Of a stretch of DNA of 64,000 nucleotides, positions 54,354 through 63,787 are shown one piece after another; the first letter of the stretch is position 1, and each line of letters starts with the position of its first letter. The stretch comes from Nocardiopsis eucommiae (GTDB taxonomy: Bacteria > Actinomycetota > Actinomycetes > Streptosporangiales > Streptosporangiaceae), in NCBI GenBank assembly GCA_018388625.1, contig CP074402.1, positions 4,712,001 to 4,776,000 of the forward strand. Direction: 5' to 3'. The position numbers and the translations under genes are program-made. The notes below the pieces were generated by a model. The model saw nothing but the letters and a program-made list of their open reading frames with translations. It ran no database searches and was not told the DNA's origin.

Positions 54354-56360
54354 TCAGCCCGCGTCCTCGGCCGCGTCCTCGGCGCCCTCCTCGGCCTCCG
54401 CGTCCTCCTCCGCCACCTGGCTCGCCGGGAACAGCTGACCCAGTGAGGCCCAGGTGACGCAGGTCCTCCCGGCGTCGGTGAACAGCGTGAACGTGGTGTC
54501 CCGCTCGCTCACGGGCACGTACCAGAACCCGCCGTCGGGGGCGGCGGGAAGCTCGGTCTCCACCTCCTCCTCACCGACGACCACCACGAGGTCGGCGTCC
54601 TCCTGGGAGGTGTAGCCGATGGTCGCCACCTGCTCGATCCCGCCGACCTCCCAGACGCTCCAGGACATGAGGCCGTCCCAGCTCGCCATGCACTCCTCGT
54701 CCTCCGAAGGGCGGAAGGCGTTGGCGCGCGCGGTCGGCGCGGCCTCCACCAGGTTCCCCTCGTCGTCGAAGACGTGGGCGCTGTCGGACTCCTCGGGCGC
54801 GTACATCCGGGCGGCCACCTCACGGTCGGCCAACGGGGAGAGCACGTAGGAGCTGAGCCTGCGCGGTCCGTTCCACTCCAGGACGATGTCGTCGGGGACC
54901 GCCCGGCTGTACAGGCCCGCGTCCCGGGGCACGTCCTCCAGGGACGCCCGGACGTTGGCCAGGTACTCGCGCTGGCGGTCGCCGCTCAGCGTCCCGGCGT
55001 AGGTGTACGTGGAGTAGGAGGCGGAACCCGCGTAGACGAGCGTGACCACGACCGCCGCCACCCAGACGGTTCGCGAGGGCCCGGTCAGCTGGATTGGGCG
55101 CCGTCTCCGGCCCACCCACTCGCGGGCGCGCTCCTCCTTCGTCGCGAGGAAGGCCAGGGCCAGCACGAGAGCGAACACCAGGGCCGCGTCCGCCACGTAG
55201 CGCGGATCCGATCCCACCTCCCCGTAGACGCCGCCCCGGGCGATGGCGGTGGGGACGGCGTCCACGAACACCAGGTACCCCGCCAGGATCGCCCAGGCCC
55301 GCCAGGACGTGCGCCGCACCCACAGGCTCACGAGCACGATCACCGCGAACACCGCCCACGCGCCGACCAGCACCGGACCGAGCGGGTCCACCAGGCCGCC
55401 CGCCGGGGTGACCGGCCCCCACTCGAAGGGCCCGCCCAGGGCGCCGGTCGGGAAGACCTCGCCCAGCATCCGCCGCACCAGCTGCGCCACCACCTCGGAC
55501 TCGGGCACCGACGCTCCCTCGCCGCTCGTGGAGGCCCGCTGCCGTGCCAGGTACAGGACGAGGTAGGCCGCGCTGATCCCCGCCATCGCGCACCAGTGGC
55601 CGCGGTGGCGCCGGAAGGCCTGGCGCACGCCCTCCACGAGGTTGCCGGGGTACAGGAAGGCCACCGCCACCACGAACACCAGCGACGGCAGGAAGAGCGC
55701 CTTGACCGAGAACAGCATCCCGAACACCACGGCGCCCACGGCCCACCAGGAGAACAGGAGGTTGCCGGTGCGCAGGTAGCGCACGGTCCACAGCAGCGCC
55801 AGCACGATCGCCAGCTGGAAGGGCACCGCGTTGAGCGCCGCCGACCACCAGCCCAGCACGGGGACGGTCAACGGGGCCAGCGCGTACACCGTCAGCGGGA
55901 CCAGCAGCGCCCACCGGCGACCGAAGAGCTCCCACGACAGGCGGAGGAAGGCCAGGACCGCCACCGCCTGGAGGAGGAGCATGGTGCCCGCCGCCGACGC
56001 CCAGTGGAAGGGACCGAAGGCGGTCTGCACGTACACCAGGAACAGGGCCCCCGGCATGAAGTGGCCCTTGTGCAGCTCCAGCAGGTACTCCGGCGACAGG
56101 TCCTGCGCGTGCGCGGCGGCGAAGAAGAGGAAGTCGTCCTCCACGAAGTACGACTCGCCGAGGACGTACACCCTGAGGGCCAGGGAGAACAGGACCACCA
56201 CCAGCCCGACCTGGAGGATCCGGTCGCGCCACAGCCCCCGCAGCGCGGCCAGGCTCTCGCCCAGCACGTCGCCGTAGGTGGGGTCCTCGTCGGGCCCCAC
56301 CTCCGCCCTGCGTACGCTGGTGGCCGCCCCGCCGCGCTCCGTGGGGGAATCAGGCGCCAT
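54354..56360 (-). CDS. Large membrane protein with GT-C glycosyltransferase-like layout
   Basis: 668 residues. About ten to eleven helices occupy residues 40-460, then an outer domain of some 190 residues and an acidic tail (EEDAEAEEGAEDAAEDAG). Just after the first helix comes YFVEDDFLFFAAAHAQDLSP, an acidic motif in the first outer loop as in GT-C enzymes that use polyprenyl-phosphate sugars. I do not recognise a specific family. Proximity to DPA genes makes lipid-linked arabinose or a similar donor an attractive but unproven substrate. GGGGAGAG lies before ATG 56360. Confidence 0.75.
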   Translation of the reverse strand: MAPDSPTERGGAATSVRRAEVGPDEDPTYGDVLGESLAALRGLWRDRILQVGLVVVLFSLALRVYVLGESYFVEDDFLFFAAAHAQDLSPEYLLELHKGHFMPGALFLVYVQTAFGPFHWASAAGTMLLLQAVAVLAFLRLSWELFGRRWALLVPLTVYALAPLTVPVLGWWSAALNAVPFQLAIVLALLWTVRYLRTGNLLFSWWAVGAVVFGMLFSVKALFLPSLVFVVAVAFLYPGNLVEGVRQAFRRHRGHWCAMAGISAAYLVLYLARQRASTSGEGASVPESEVVAQLVRRMLGEVFPTGALGGPFEWGPVTPAGGLVDPLGPVLVGAWAVFAVIVLVSLWVRRTSWRAWAILAGYLVFVDAVPTAIARGGVYGEVGSDPRYVADAALVFALVLALAFLATKEERAREWVGRRRRPIQLTGPSRTVWVAAVVVTLVYAGSASYSTYTYAGTLSGDRQREYLANVRASLEDVPRDAGLYSRAVPDDIVLEWNGPRRLSSYVLSPLADREVAARMYAPEESDSAHVFDDEGNLVEAAPTARANAFRPSEDEECMASWDGLMSWSVWEVGGIEQVATIGYTSQEDADLVVVVGEEEVETELPAAPDGGFWYVPVSERDTTFTLFTDAGRTCVTWASLGQLFPASQVAEEDAEAEEGAEDAAEDAG

Positions 56361-56521
56361 GGGTACTCTCCCCGCCCTAGGTTGGCCATCCCGGAAAATG
56401 GGTGCCAGAATACAACACGTTCCACTTTCTTTCCTGACCGTTGTCGCAGGTCCTGATGGACCGCGAGCCCAGAACAGGAACAAGCTCCAGTTCCTGGGTG
56501 GTCACCAGTGCCGTGGAGGTG

Positions 56522-57253
56522 ATGCCGGTGGGGCTCGAACAGGTCCGCCGTGACTGGACCCGGCTGGGTTCCACTGAGCCGCTGTGGGCGGTCTGCGTCG
56601 ACCCGGACAAGCGCGACGGCGGGTGGAACGACGACGAGTTCCTCGCCTCGGGCCGCGCGGAGATCGACCCGGCCATCAGCCGCCTCGACGAACTCGGGCT
56701 GGCGCCCGAACGCGGCCGGGTCCTCGACTTCGGCTGCGGCGCCGGGCGGCTCTCCAACGCCCTGGCCGCCCACTTCGGTCAGGTCGTCGGCGTGGACATC
56801 TCGGCGCCCATGCTCGACGAGGCCCGTCGCCTGGACCGCTCCGGAGGCCGGATCGAGTTCGTCCTCAACGAGCGGCCCGACCTCTCCCGGTTCGAGGACG
56901 ACTCCTTCGACCTGGTCTACACCGACCTCGTCCTCCAGCACCTGCCCACCGACCTGGCCGAGGGCTACCTCCGGGAGTTCGCCCGCGTGGTGCGGCCGGG
57001 CGGGGCCCTGGTGGTCGGCGTGCCCGAGTCCGAGCGGCGCACCTTCAAGGGCCTGGTGTTCCGGTACGTGCCCTGGCCCCTGGTGGCCCTGGCACAACGG
57101 GTGATCCTGCGCTACCCGGCGCCCATGAGGATGCACACCCTGAGCACCGAGCGGATCTCCCAGCTCCTCCCCCACCGGATCGCCGCCTCCGACGAGTACT
57201 GGGGCGGGGACCACTGGCGCCACCTGCGCCACTACGTCGAGGTCGGAGCATGA
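56522..57253 (+). CDS. Class I SAM-dependent methyltransferase
   Basis: 243 residues. The SAM-binding motif is GRVLDFGCGAGRLSNALAAH (about residues 71-90), with the acidic ribose ligand in VVGVDISAPML and the motif IV region in DSFDLVYTDLVLQHLP. A good GGAGG lies just upstream; GTG 56528 has better spacing and is a likely alternative start. The acceptor is unknown. Overlap with the next methyltransferase (ATGA) shows a two-gene operon, divergent from the GT-C-like gene. Confidence 0.85.
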   Translation: MPVGLEQVRRDWTRLGSTEPLWAVCVDPDKRDGGWNDDEFLASGRAEIDPAISRLDELGLAPERGRVLDFGCGAGRLSNALAAHFGQVVGVDISAPMLDEARRLDRSGGRIEFVLNERPDLSRFEDDSFDLVYTDLVLQHLPTDLAEGYLREFARVVRPGGALVVGVPESERRTFKGLVFRYVPWPLVALAQRVILRYPAPMRMHTLSTERISQLLPHRIAASDEYWGGDHWRHLRHYVEVGA

Positions 57254-57984
57254 CCGCGCCGTTCCGCGCCACCCTGGCCCGCTCCGTCCGGCTGTTCTCC
57301 GCGTTCCGCAGGGAACAGACCGATCCGGCGTTCTTCTACGGGATGCTCGCCCGCGACACCGTCGACCAGCTGCGCTCGTACACGCCACTCGACGGCAGGC
57401 TGGTCGTCGACGTCGGCGGCGGGCCGGGCTACTTCGCCGACGCCCTGCGCGCCGAGGGCGCCCGCTGCCTGTGCGTGGACTCGGACGCGCACGAGATGAC
57501 GCTGCACGGGCGCGAGGCCGACGCCAACGCCGTGCAGGGCAGCGCGCTCGACCTGCCGCTGCGCACGGGGACCGTGGACGTGTGCTTCTCCTCCAACGTG
57601 CTGGAGCACGTGCCCGACCGGACGCGGATGGCGGACGAGATGGTGCGGGTCACCCGCCCGGGCGGGCTGGTGTACCTGTCGTACACGCTCTGGCTGTCGC
57701 CCTGGGGCGGCCATGAGACCTCGCCCTGGCACTACCTGGGCGGTTCCTACGCGGCCGAGCGGTTCACGCGCAGGAACGGGCGACGGCCCAAGAACGACTT
57801 CGGGCGCACCATGTACGCGGCGCACGCCAAGGAGATGATCCGCTGGGTCCGGGGCCGCACCGACGTGGACGTCGTGGACCTGCGTCCGCGCTACCTGCCC
57901 ACGTGGACGAAACCGATCGTCCACGTGCCGTTGCTGCGGGAGATCGTCACCTGGAACCTGCTGATCGTCCTGCGCAGGCGCTGA
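57250..57984 (+). CDS. Second class I SAM-dependent methyltransferase
   Basis: 244 residues. The SAM motif reads GRLVVDVGGGPGYFADALRA with LCVDSDAHEM and VDVCFSSNVLEHVPD following. The C-terminal part (TWTKPIVHVPLLREIVTW) is typical of small sugar or lipid methyltransferases beside glycan genes. It starts within the stop of the preceding gene. Its end overlaps the convergent DUF397 gene by 38 bases. Confidence 0.85.
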   Translation: MTAPFRATLARSVRLFSAFRREQTDPAFFYGMLARDTVDQLRSYTPLDGRLVVDVGGGPGYFADALRAEGARCLCVDSDAHEMTLHGREADANAVQGSALDLPLRTGTVDVCFSSNVLEHVPDRTRMADEMVRVTRPGGLVYLSYTLWLSPWGGHETSPWHYLGGSYAAERFTRRNGRRPKNDFGRTMYAAHAKEMIRWVRGRTDVDVVDLRPRYLPTWTKPIVHVPLLREIVTWNLLIVLRRR

Positions 57985-58171
57985 TCGGTCTTCTCGCGGC
58001 GCCCAGCAGGGCCGCCCACTCCGCGTGCGGGAAGGCCAGCGACCCGAGCCCCCGGTTCTGGGTGTCGCGGACCAGGGCACGGGTGCGCTGGTCCGCGACC
58101 TCGACGCACTCCTTCGCGGTGGTGCTGTACGAGGACTTACGGAAGACGGGATCGTCAACGGCAAGGCGCAT
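57947..58171 (-). CDS. DUF397 protein
   Basis: 74 residues. FRKSSYSTTAKECVEVAD and LVRDTQNRGLGSLAF are the conserved DUF397 stretch; a C-terminal Arg-rich end (PISACAGRSAGSR) is less typical and a small indel there cannot be excluded. DUF397 proteins usually accompany an XRE-type regulator in actinomycetes, but none is seen next to this one. AAAGG lies before the ATG. Confidence 0.75.
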   Translation of the reverse strand: MRLAVDDPVFRKSSYSTTAKECVEVADQRTRALVRDTQNRGLGSLAFPHAEWAALLGAARRPISACAGRSAGSR

Positions 58172-58363
58172 GAACGGGCCTTTCGCTGGGGGAAGGTACG
58201 CGGACTCAGGCGCATCCTGCCCGTGATCACCCTCCGAAATCAGAGGCGAACGTCCTGAGTGCCCGACCGGGCACGGCCATCACACCCCAAAGCAGGTCAG
58301 ACCCCAAAAAGGCCCCAGAACCCCCACCCCGAAACCCCTCACCCAGGGTGACAAGTTCGCCGA

Positions 58364-58462
58364 ATGACCGGCTTCGTGCTCTCGCTCCGGGAGAGCGTCC
58401 AGGGCACCGTCACCCTGCGGGCCGCCTCTCCGTGCATCTGGCCCGAGGGCACACCCGACTGA
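58364..58462 (+). pseudogene. 3' remnant of a lipoprotein gene related to the one at 63233
   Basis: The plus-strand frame ends GTVTLRAASPCIWPEGTPD and a stop at 58460-58462. It mirrors the end of the lipoprotein at 63233 (GDLSLRVSSPCIWPGGSRW), including VQG before it and the CIWP signature. No signal peptide or upstream half is left. It is a likely leftover of a second copy of the helical protein/DUF1023/lipoprotein module. It ends seven bases before the convergent LigD-type gene stop. Confidence 0.5.
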
Positions 58463-58468
58463 CCGGTG

Positions 58469-59385
58469 TCATCCCCTCTGACCTGTCCGGGGGCCGGGCA
58501 CCATGCCGCCCTCGCCCCGGTCCAGCTGTGCCAGTGCCCGACGCGGCGACCGCGCGTGCCTGCGTATCCCGGCGAAGGGGCACTCCTCGCGCTCCATCTC
58601 GATGGTGAAGTCCCTGGACGTACCGAGCTGGTCCAGTTCCTCCCAGGTCACCGGGGCCGCGACCGGGGCTCCCGGCTTGGGTCGGACCGAGTAGGGCACC
58701 ACGGCGAGCTGACCGGTCCCGTTGCGCAGGTAGTCCACGAACATCCGTCCGTGCCGGGCCGCCTTGCGCACCCGGGTGGTCCACTCGTCGGGCGCCCGGG
58801 CCGCCACCCGGTCCGCGACCGCCTTGGCCAGCTTCCGGACCTCCATGTCGTCCACCTCGGGGCGCAGCGGGGAGTGGACGTGCAGCCCCCGGGAACCGGT
58901 GGTCATGACGTAGGCGGCCAGACCGAGCTCGGACAGCACCTCGCGCACGTTCCACGCGGCGTCGCGGCAGGAGTCGAAGGACTCCTCCGAGCCGTCCAGG
59001 GGGTCGAGGTCGATGACCATCCGGTCGGGAACCCCCAGCCGGGGGTGCGCGAGGACCACGAGTGCAGGGTGATGGCGTCCTGGTCCGCGCACCACACGAG
59101 GGTGGCCGCCTCGTGGCACTCCATCATCCGCCCGGACGCGGTCCACAGGGTGCGGATCCACTTGGGGTGGGCCGGGTGCTGCACCAGGAAGCCCGGGGAC
59201 TCGATCCCCTCGACGTACCGCTCCAGCGCCACGGGACGGCCCTTGACCAACGGAAGCATGAGCGGCGCGATCCGCGCGTAGTAGTCGGCCAGGTCGGCCT
59301 TGGTCGCCCCGCCGGGCCCGAAGAGCGACTTGTCGGAGTGGCGGACCTCCACCTTGCGTCGTCCCGCGCGCACCGTCGTTCGCAT
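58469..59385 (-). CDS. LigD-type polymerase (primase-polymerase) domain protein (one frame break)
   Basis: About 305 residues. It matches the stand-alone NHEJ polymerase domain of LigD (archaeo-eukaryotic primase fold): YYARIAPLMLPLVKGRPVAL, PDRMVIDLDPLDGSEESF with the catalytic acidic pair, and YVMTTGSRGLHVHSPLRP. The break near 59062 is fixed by one base and links DQDAITLH to VVLAHPRLGV. It adds (ribo)nucleotides during non-homologous end joining. Ku and ligase genes are not in the window. GAGGAGCG lies before ATG 59385. Confidence 0.85.
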
Positions 59386-59569
59386 GAACGCTCCTCAGGG
59401 TCGTCGTGCGCGGGATCTACCCGAACACTTCCCCTGAAAACCACACCAAACCTTTCATATAGCGCAAACCACCTGGCACTTCTCCCCTCGGGGCGCCGAC
59501 GGTGACGGGGTGAATCCGCCGAGTGCGGACCATCCCGCTCCCTGGAACCCCTGCCCCCTGAGGAGTGCC

Positions 59570-60960
59570 GTGTCAGACACGTTCGACCGGCCCTGGGGGC
59601 GCTGCTCCGCTCCCTGGGGACGTCCGGCGAACTCCCCACGAGGACCCACGAGCTGACCGCCCTCTACCGGCAGGAGCTGAGGAACGCCGCCGACGCCCGG
59701 GGCGGCCCGATCCTGGTGGTGGCCGGCAACGCCCGTCCGTGGGCCAGGTGGACCACCTGAGACCGGGCGCGGGCGGGCACCGCCTCCTGGTGACCTCCCG
59801 GTCGCGCCTGGACGCGTTGTCGGCCCAGCGCGTCGACCTGGACACTCTGTCCGAAGGGGAGTCACTGGAGCTGATGAGCTCCCTGCTCAGCGCGCTCGGT
59901 GAGCGGATCCACCTGGGCGAGGACCCCCAACCGGAACGGATGATCGTGCAGGCCTGCGGAGGCCTCCCCTGGCCCTGCGGATCTGCGTCTCCCTGCTCCG
60001 GTCGGACCCCGAGCGCCCCCGCGAAGAGCTGGCCGCCGAGCTCGCCGCGCCCCAGGGACGGCTGGCGACGCTGGACGACGGGCACCACTCGGTCTCCACC
60101 ATGCTCGACCTCGTCGTCGACCGGCTCACCCCGGAGGAGGCATGGCTGTTCGACCTCCTGGGCGCGGCCTCCGCGCGGGTGTTCTCCACCGAGTCGGCCG
60201 CAGTGCTCACGGATCTGGAGCCCCAGCAGACCCGGGGGTTGCTCACCAGGTTGGCCAGCGTCCAGCTGGTCCAGAGGGGGCACGGGCGGAGGTGGGTCAT
60301 GCACGACCTCATCGCTGACTATGCGCAGGTCAGGGCGGCCAAGTACGCGGACGAGACGCAGCGGTCGGCCGTGGTCCGCCTGCTGGAGCACTACGCGGAC
60401 ACGGTCGAGGCGGCCGTCGCACGCTGGGCGGGCCTGGACGGGGTCCCCGCGGAGGCGACTCCCCGTTCCGGACCGGCCCGCAGGCGTGGCGGTGGCTGGA
60501 GCGGGAGCACCCCGCCCTGGTCGAGGCCACGCGCGCCGCCGAGGCCGTCGACCACGACGTCGGGAGGATCCTGCTCCCCCTCGACCTGTACGACTACCTG
60601 GTGGGGGTGCGCCGGGCGGTGCGGGCCAGAGCCCTGTTCGCCCACTCCGACGACAGCGACGACCAGGGCTGGCCGAACGACCCTGTGGTCTGTTCCAAGA
60701 TGGCCACGGCGCTCTCGGCCCTGGAGGACCTGGGCGGCGCGGTCGCGGCCCGCGAGCACGCCGTCTCCCTCTTCCGTGACGCGGCCGACCCGGTGGCCGA
60801 GGCCTACGAGTGGACCCAGCTGGCCCGCCTCCGGATGATGGGCGACCAGGCGGCCGAGGCAGCCTCCGCGCTGAGGCGTGCCCTGGTCCTGGTGGGCGGT
60901 CGCGACCCGGAGTTGAGGCTCCTCATCGGGGCGCTCCTCGACCAGTGTCTCGCGGACTGA
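59570..60960 (+). pseudogene. NB-ARC/TPR-type ATPase fragment without P-loop (four frame breaks)
   Basis: After four one-base repairs (near 59590, 59740, 59970 and 60470) the product reads as part of an AfsR-like NB-ARC protein. It has HRLLVTSRSRLDALSAQRVD, RMIVQACGGLPLALRICVSL, a winged-helix region (RWVMHDLIADYAQVRAAKY) and TPR-like helices at the end. The P-loop (GxxGxGKT) that should precede this region is absent; the start begins with VSDTFDRP then jumps to LLRSLGTSGELPTRTHELTA. So the 5' portion is missing even if breaks are sequence errors. No effector domain is seen. AGGAG lies before GTG 59570. Start uncertain. Confidence 0.65.
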
Positions 60961-61133
60961 CTGGGAAAGCCGACGCCCGGAGGACTTGATCGCGACGGCC
61001 CGGGACTTCCCACCGTCATCCCCGCGGGGCCGGATCCGGCCAGAACTCGAGGGGCCGCCGCTCAACGCGCACGCGAACCAGCACTTTCTGTAGCATCGCG
61101 GGGGTACCCCTCCCCTTCGCAATGGAGTGTGTC

Positions 61134-61460
61134 GTGTCCGGAGAAGCCGGAGTCAACCCTGTCGAGGCGATGAGCGAGGCCGAACAGGCCGAGGCGCTCG
61201 CCGAGGCAATGGTCTTCCTCGGAAGGGACCTGGAACTCATCACCTCGGATCTGCGAGCCGCCGTGTCCGAACACGTGTCCCCGGCCATCGGCGACTACGA
61301 GGAGGAGACCGTCCTCCACCTGGGCCAGGTCGCCCAGAACGGCATCAATCTGGCCCAGAACATCCAAGGCGCCGACCTCGCGATCGCAGACACCGACCAC
61401 GAGAACGCCGAAGAGTTCCAGGAGGGCCTAGAGGCCCTCGACATCCAGATCAACTTCTAG
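61134..61460 (+). CDS. Small helical protein preceding the DUF1023 hydrolase (possible WXG100/ESX-like)
   Basis: 108 residues, acidic and predicted all-helical, no Cys, no signal peptide. It contains MSEAEQAEALAEAMVFLGRD and GQVAQNGINLAQNIQGADLA, resembling the antiparallel helices of WXG100/EspC-like proteins, but no WXG is present. GTG 61134 is chosen since GGAG lies seven bases upstream. It sits 58 bases before the DUF1023 hydrolase gene, a pairing seen often in actinomycetes. A type VII-linked or scaffolding role is an inference. Confidence 0.6.
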   Translation: MSGEAGVNPVEAMSEAEQAEALAEAMVFLGRDLELITSDLRAAVSEHVSPAIGDYEEETVLHLGQVAQNGINLAQNIQGADLAIADTDHENAEEFQEGLEALDIQINF

Positions 61461-61518
61461 CTCGCGATCCCCCGCAGAGCGCCAGGCCCCCACCTGAGCC
61501 CCGGAGACGGAAACAGCC

Positions 61519-63223
61519 ATGACCGCTATCGCCGACCTGCACCTCGGACTACCCAGCGACATCGAAGCCGAGATCGGCGACATCGAATCGGGCGCCGACG
61601 ATCTCGACCAACTCCGCCAGACCATGCTCGGCGACGCCGAGACCACCGACACCCAGTTCCGCACCGCGTCGGGGAGTTCACCGACCTCATCGCCTGGAAC
61701 ATCGTCACAGCTTCCTCCACCGAACTGATGGCGTGGGAAGAGGCCACGAGGGCCCTGACCTACGGGTCAGGGACCCTGCGTCTGTGGGCGAGCGACATCG
61801 GGACCTACCGCGCCGAACGCGCCAGCATCCAACGACGCTGGGACGAGGCCAAAGCCGACGCGGAGTCGGCCGTGTCCAACATCAGTTCCAAACCCAACAT
61901 GCATGGCTCCCTGTCCTCCGCCCCCGTCAAGGCGGAGAAGATCGAGGAACTGGAGACTCTGCGCACCGAACTCCTTTCGGAGCACTCGGGGCGCTGGGAG
62001 ACCCTGATGGAGCAAGCCGACCAGACCAAGAAGGACCTTCGAGACGGCCCTGGTGAAGCCACCCTGGAACGACTCGTTGAAGCCGGCCTCCTCACCGGAG
62101 CACAACTGACCTACCTCGGAGACGCTGTCCCGAGCATGGTCCCCGACGAGCTGACCGGAGACGAACCCCCGCAGTCGTCAACCTGTGGTGGACCTCCATG
62201 ACGGAGGAGGAACAACAGGAGGCCATGGAGGACCACCCCGAACTCCTTCGCGACCTCGACGGAATCCCCGCTACGGTGCGTGACGAGCTCAACCGCGAAC
62301 ACCTCGACAACGAGATCGAACGTCTCGAAGAGGAGCTCGAGGAAGTACGGGAGGAGCACAGGGGCAACCCGGGCCCCGGCAATTCCTTCCCCGGCTGGAG
62401 ACCAGCGAGGCCATCAGTGAACTCACACAGGGCGTCTCCACCCTTCGAGGACTGCGTAACAACGTGGAGGGAAAGGAGCTGGAAGGCGAGCCGGAGGCGC
62501 ACCACGAGCACCGGTTCCTGCTGTCCCTCGACACCGAGAACCTGGGCCGGGCGATTGTCGCCCATGGCAACCCGGACACCGCAGACAACGTAGGCACCGT
62601 TGTGCCGGGTACCAACGCCGACTGGCGCAGTGTCAACGGCCAGTTCGAGTACGCGGGCGCAATAGCGGAGAGCGCATACGACGTGGACCGGGATGCGAAC
62701 CACTCCGTTATCGCCTGGATAGGCTACGACGCCCCCAAGGCTTTAAGGCAGCCGCAGAAAGGGAGCACGCCGAGAACGCGGTCGACGAACTCGGCGCCTT
62801 CCAGGACGGTCTACGCGCCACCCACCAGAGCACCTCCCCTTCGCACAACACCGTCATCGGACACAGCTACGGATCCACTGTGGTCGGTCACACGGCCTGG
62901 AGCGAGCGAGGACTGGCCGCGGACGAGATCGTCCTCGTAGGAAGTCCCGGAAGCGGCACCACCCATGCAGATCACCTGGGCCTGCCCGCAGAGAACGTGC
63001 ACACCTCCACAGCCGAGAACGACAAGATCTCTTGGACCACCGGCTTCACACATGGCCCCGACCCCACAGCTGGGGAGTTCGGAGCCAATACGTTCGGTTC
63101 GAGTCCGGGATCCAAGGGGGAAAGCTCCCTTTCGGCGATGCACACTCGGAGTACTTCGAGAGCGACTCCGATTCGGTCGAACGAATTGGCGAGATCCTCG
63201 CTGGCCAAGCGAACGGGGGATAA
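61519..63223 (+). CDS. DUF1023 alpha/beta hydrolase with helical N-terminal half (five frame breaks)
   Basis: About 570 residues after five one-base repairs (near 61665, 62175, 62395, 62745 and 63110). Residues 1-200 are helical and WXG-like (DIEAEIGDIESGADDLDQLR). The C-terminal half is a DUF1023 hydrolase: nucleophile elbow NTVIGHSYGSTVVGHTAW (Ser), acid region ADEIVLVGSPGSG and a late His in FGDAHSEYFE. The density of breaks is the highest in the window; it may be part decay, part sequence error. The substrate is unknown. It is followed by a lipoprotein gene ten bases later, making a three-gene unit with the small helical protein. Confidence 0.75.
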
Positions 63224-63232
63224 GTGGCATTC

Positions 63233-63702
63233 ATGATTCGAAGTGTCCGAAGTCGGTGGCGGGTGGCGCTCGCCGCCGCACTGACACTGGTCACCGTCGG
63301 TTGCACGCCCAGCACGAGCATCACCCGCGACGAGGCCGAGGAACGTCTCCAGGAACACGCCACCGCCGCCGCTGACGTCCTCCCCGACGAGCTCGAACTC
63401 GACACCACCCGAAGAATCAACGCGCCGCCCTGTGACTCCTCCGAGGACCAGATCTGGGTGTCCCAGTCGTTTTGGTTGGACGGTCTCCCTGTGGAGGACA
63501 ACGAAGCCAACGTTGACGCACTGGTGCGGCACTGGGAGGACAACGGCTACGAGATCACCACCGACGAACGCCCCCAGAAGCTTCGTGTCGGCGCCTCGCA
63601 CAGTGAGGACGGATTCGAACTGAGGGTCAGGACCAGTGTCCAGGGGGATCTGTCTCTTCGCGTCTCCTCCCCTGCATCTGGCCCGGGGGCAGCCGCTGGT
63701 AG
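63233..63702 (+). CDS. Small lipoprotein of the DUF1023 module (one frame break)
   Basis: About 157 residues. A lipoprotein signal (RVALAAALTLVTVGC) places the acylated Cys at residue 24. The mature part is acidic and contains EDQIWVSQSFWLDGLPVEDN and three Cys. One base added near 63668 gives the end SPCIWPGGSRW and stop TAG 63700. Without it the frame would run on through the terminator, which is unlikely. A 3' fragment of the same family lies at 58364. Confidence 0.7.
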
Positions 63703-63727
63703 TGAGTCCCTGGTCACGCACGACGAA

Positions 63728-63769
63728 AGCCGACGCCCGGCCGGAGTCTCCTCCGGCCGGGCGTCGGCT
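63728..63769. terminator. Perfect 18-bp bidirectional terminator
   Basis: AGCCGACGCCCGGCCGGA pairs perfectly with TCCGGCCGGGCGTCGGCT around a six-base loop. It lies between the lipoprotein gene and the convergent etfA gene. Confidence 0.9.
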
Positions 63770-63787
63770 CGAATCAGCGAAGCGCGG

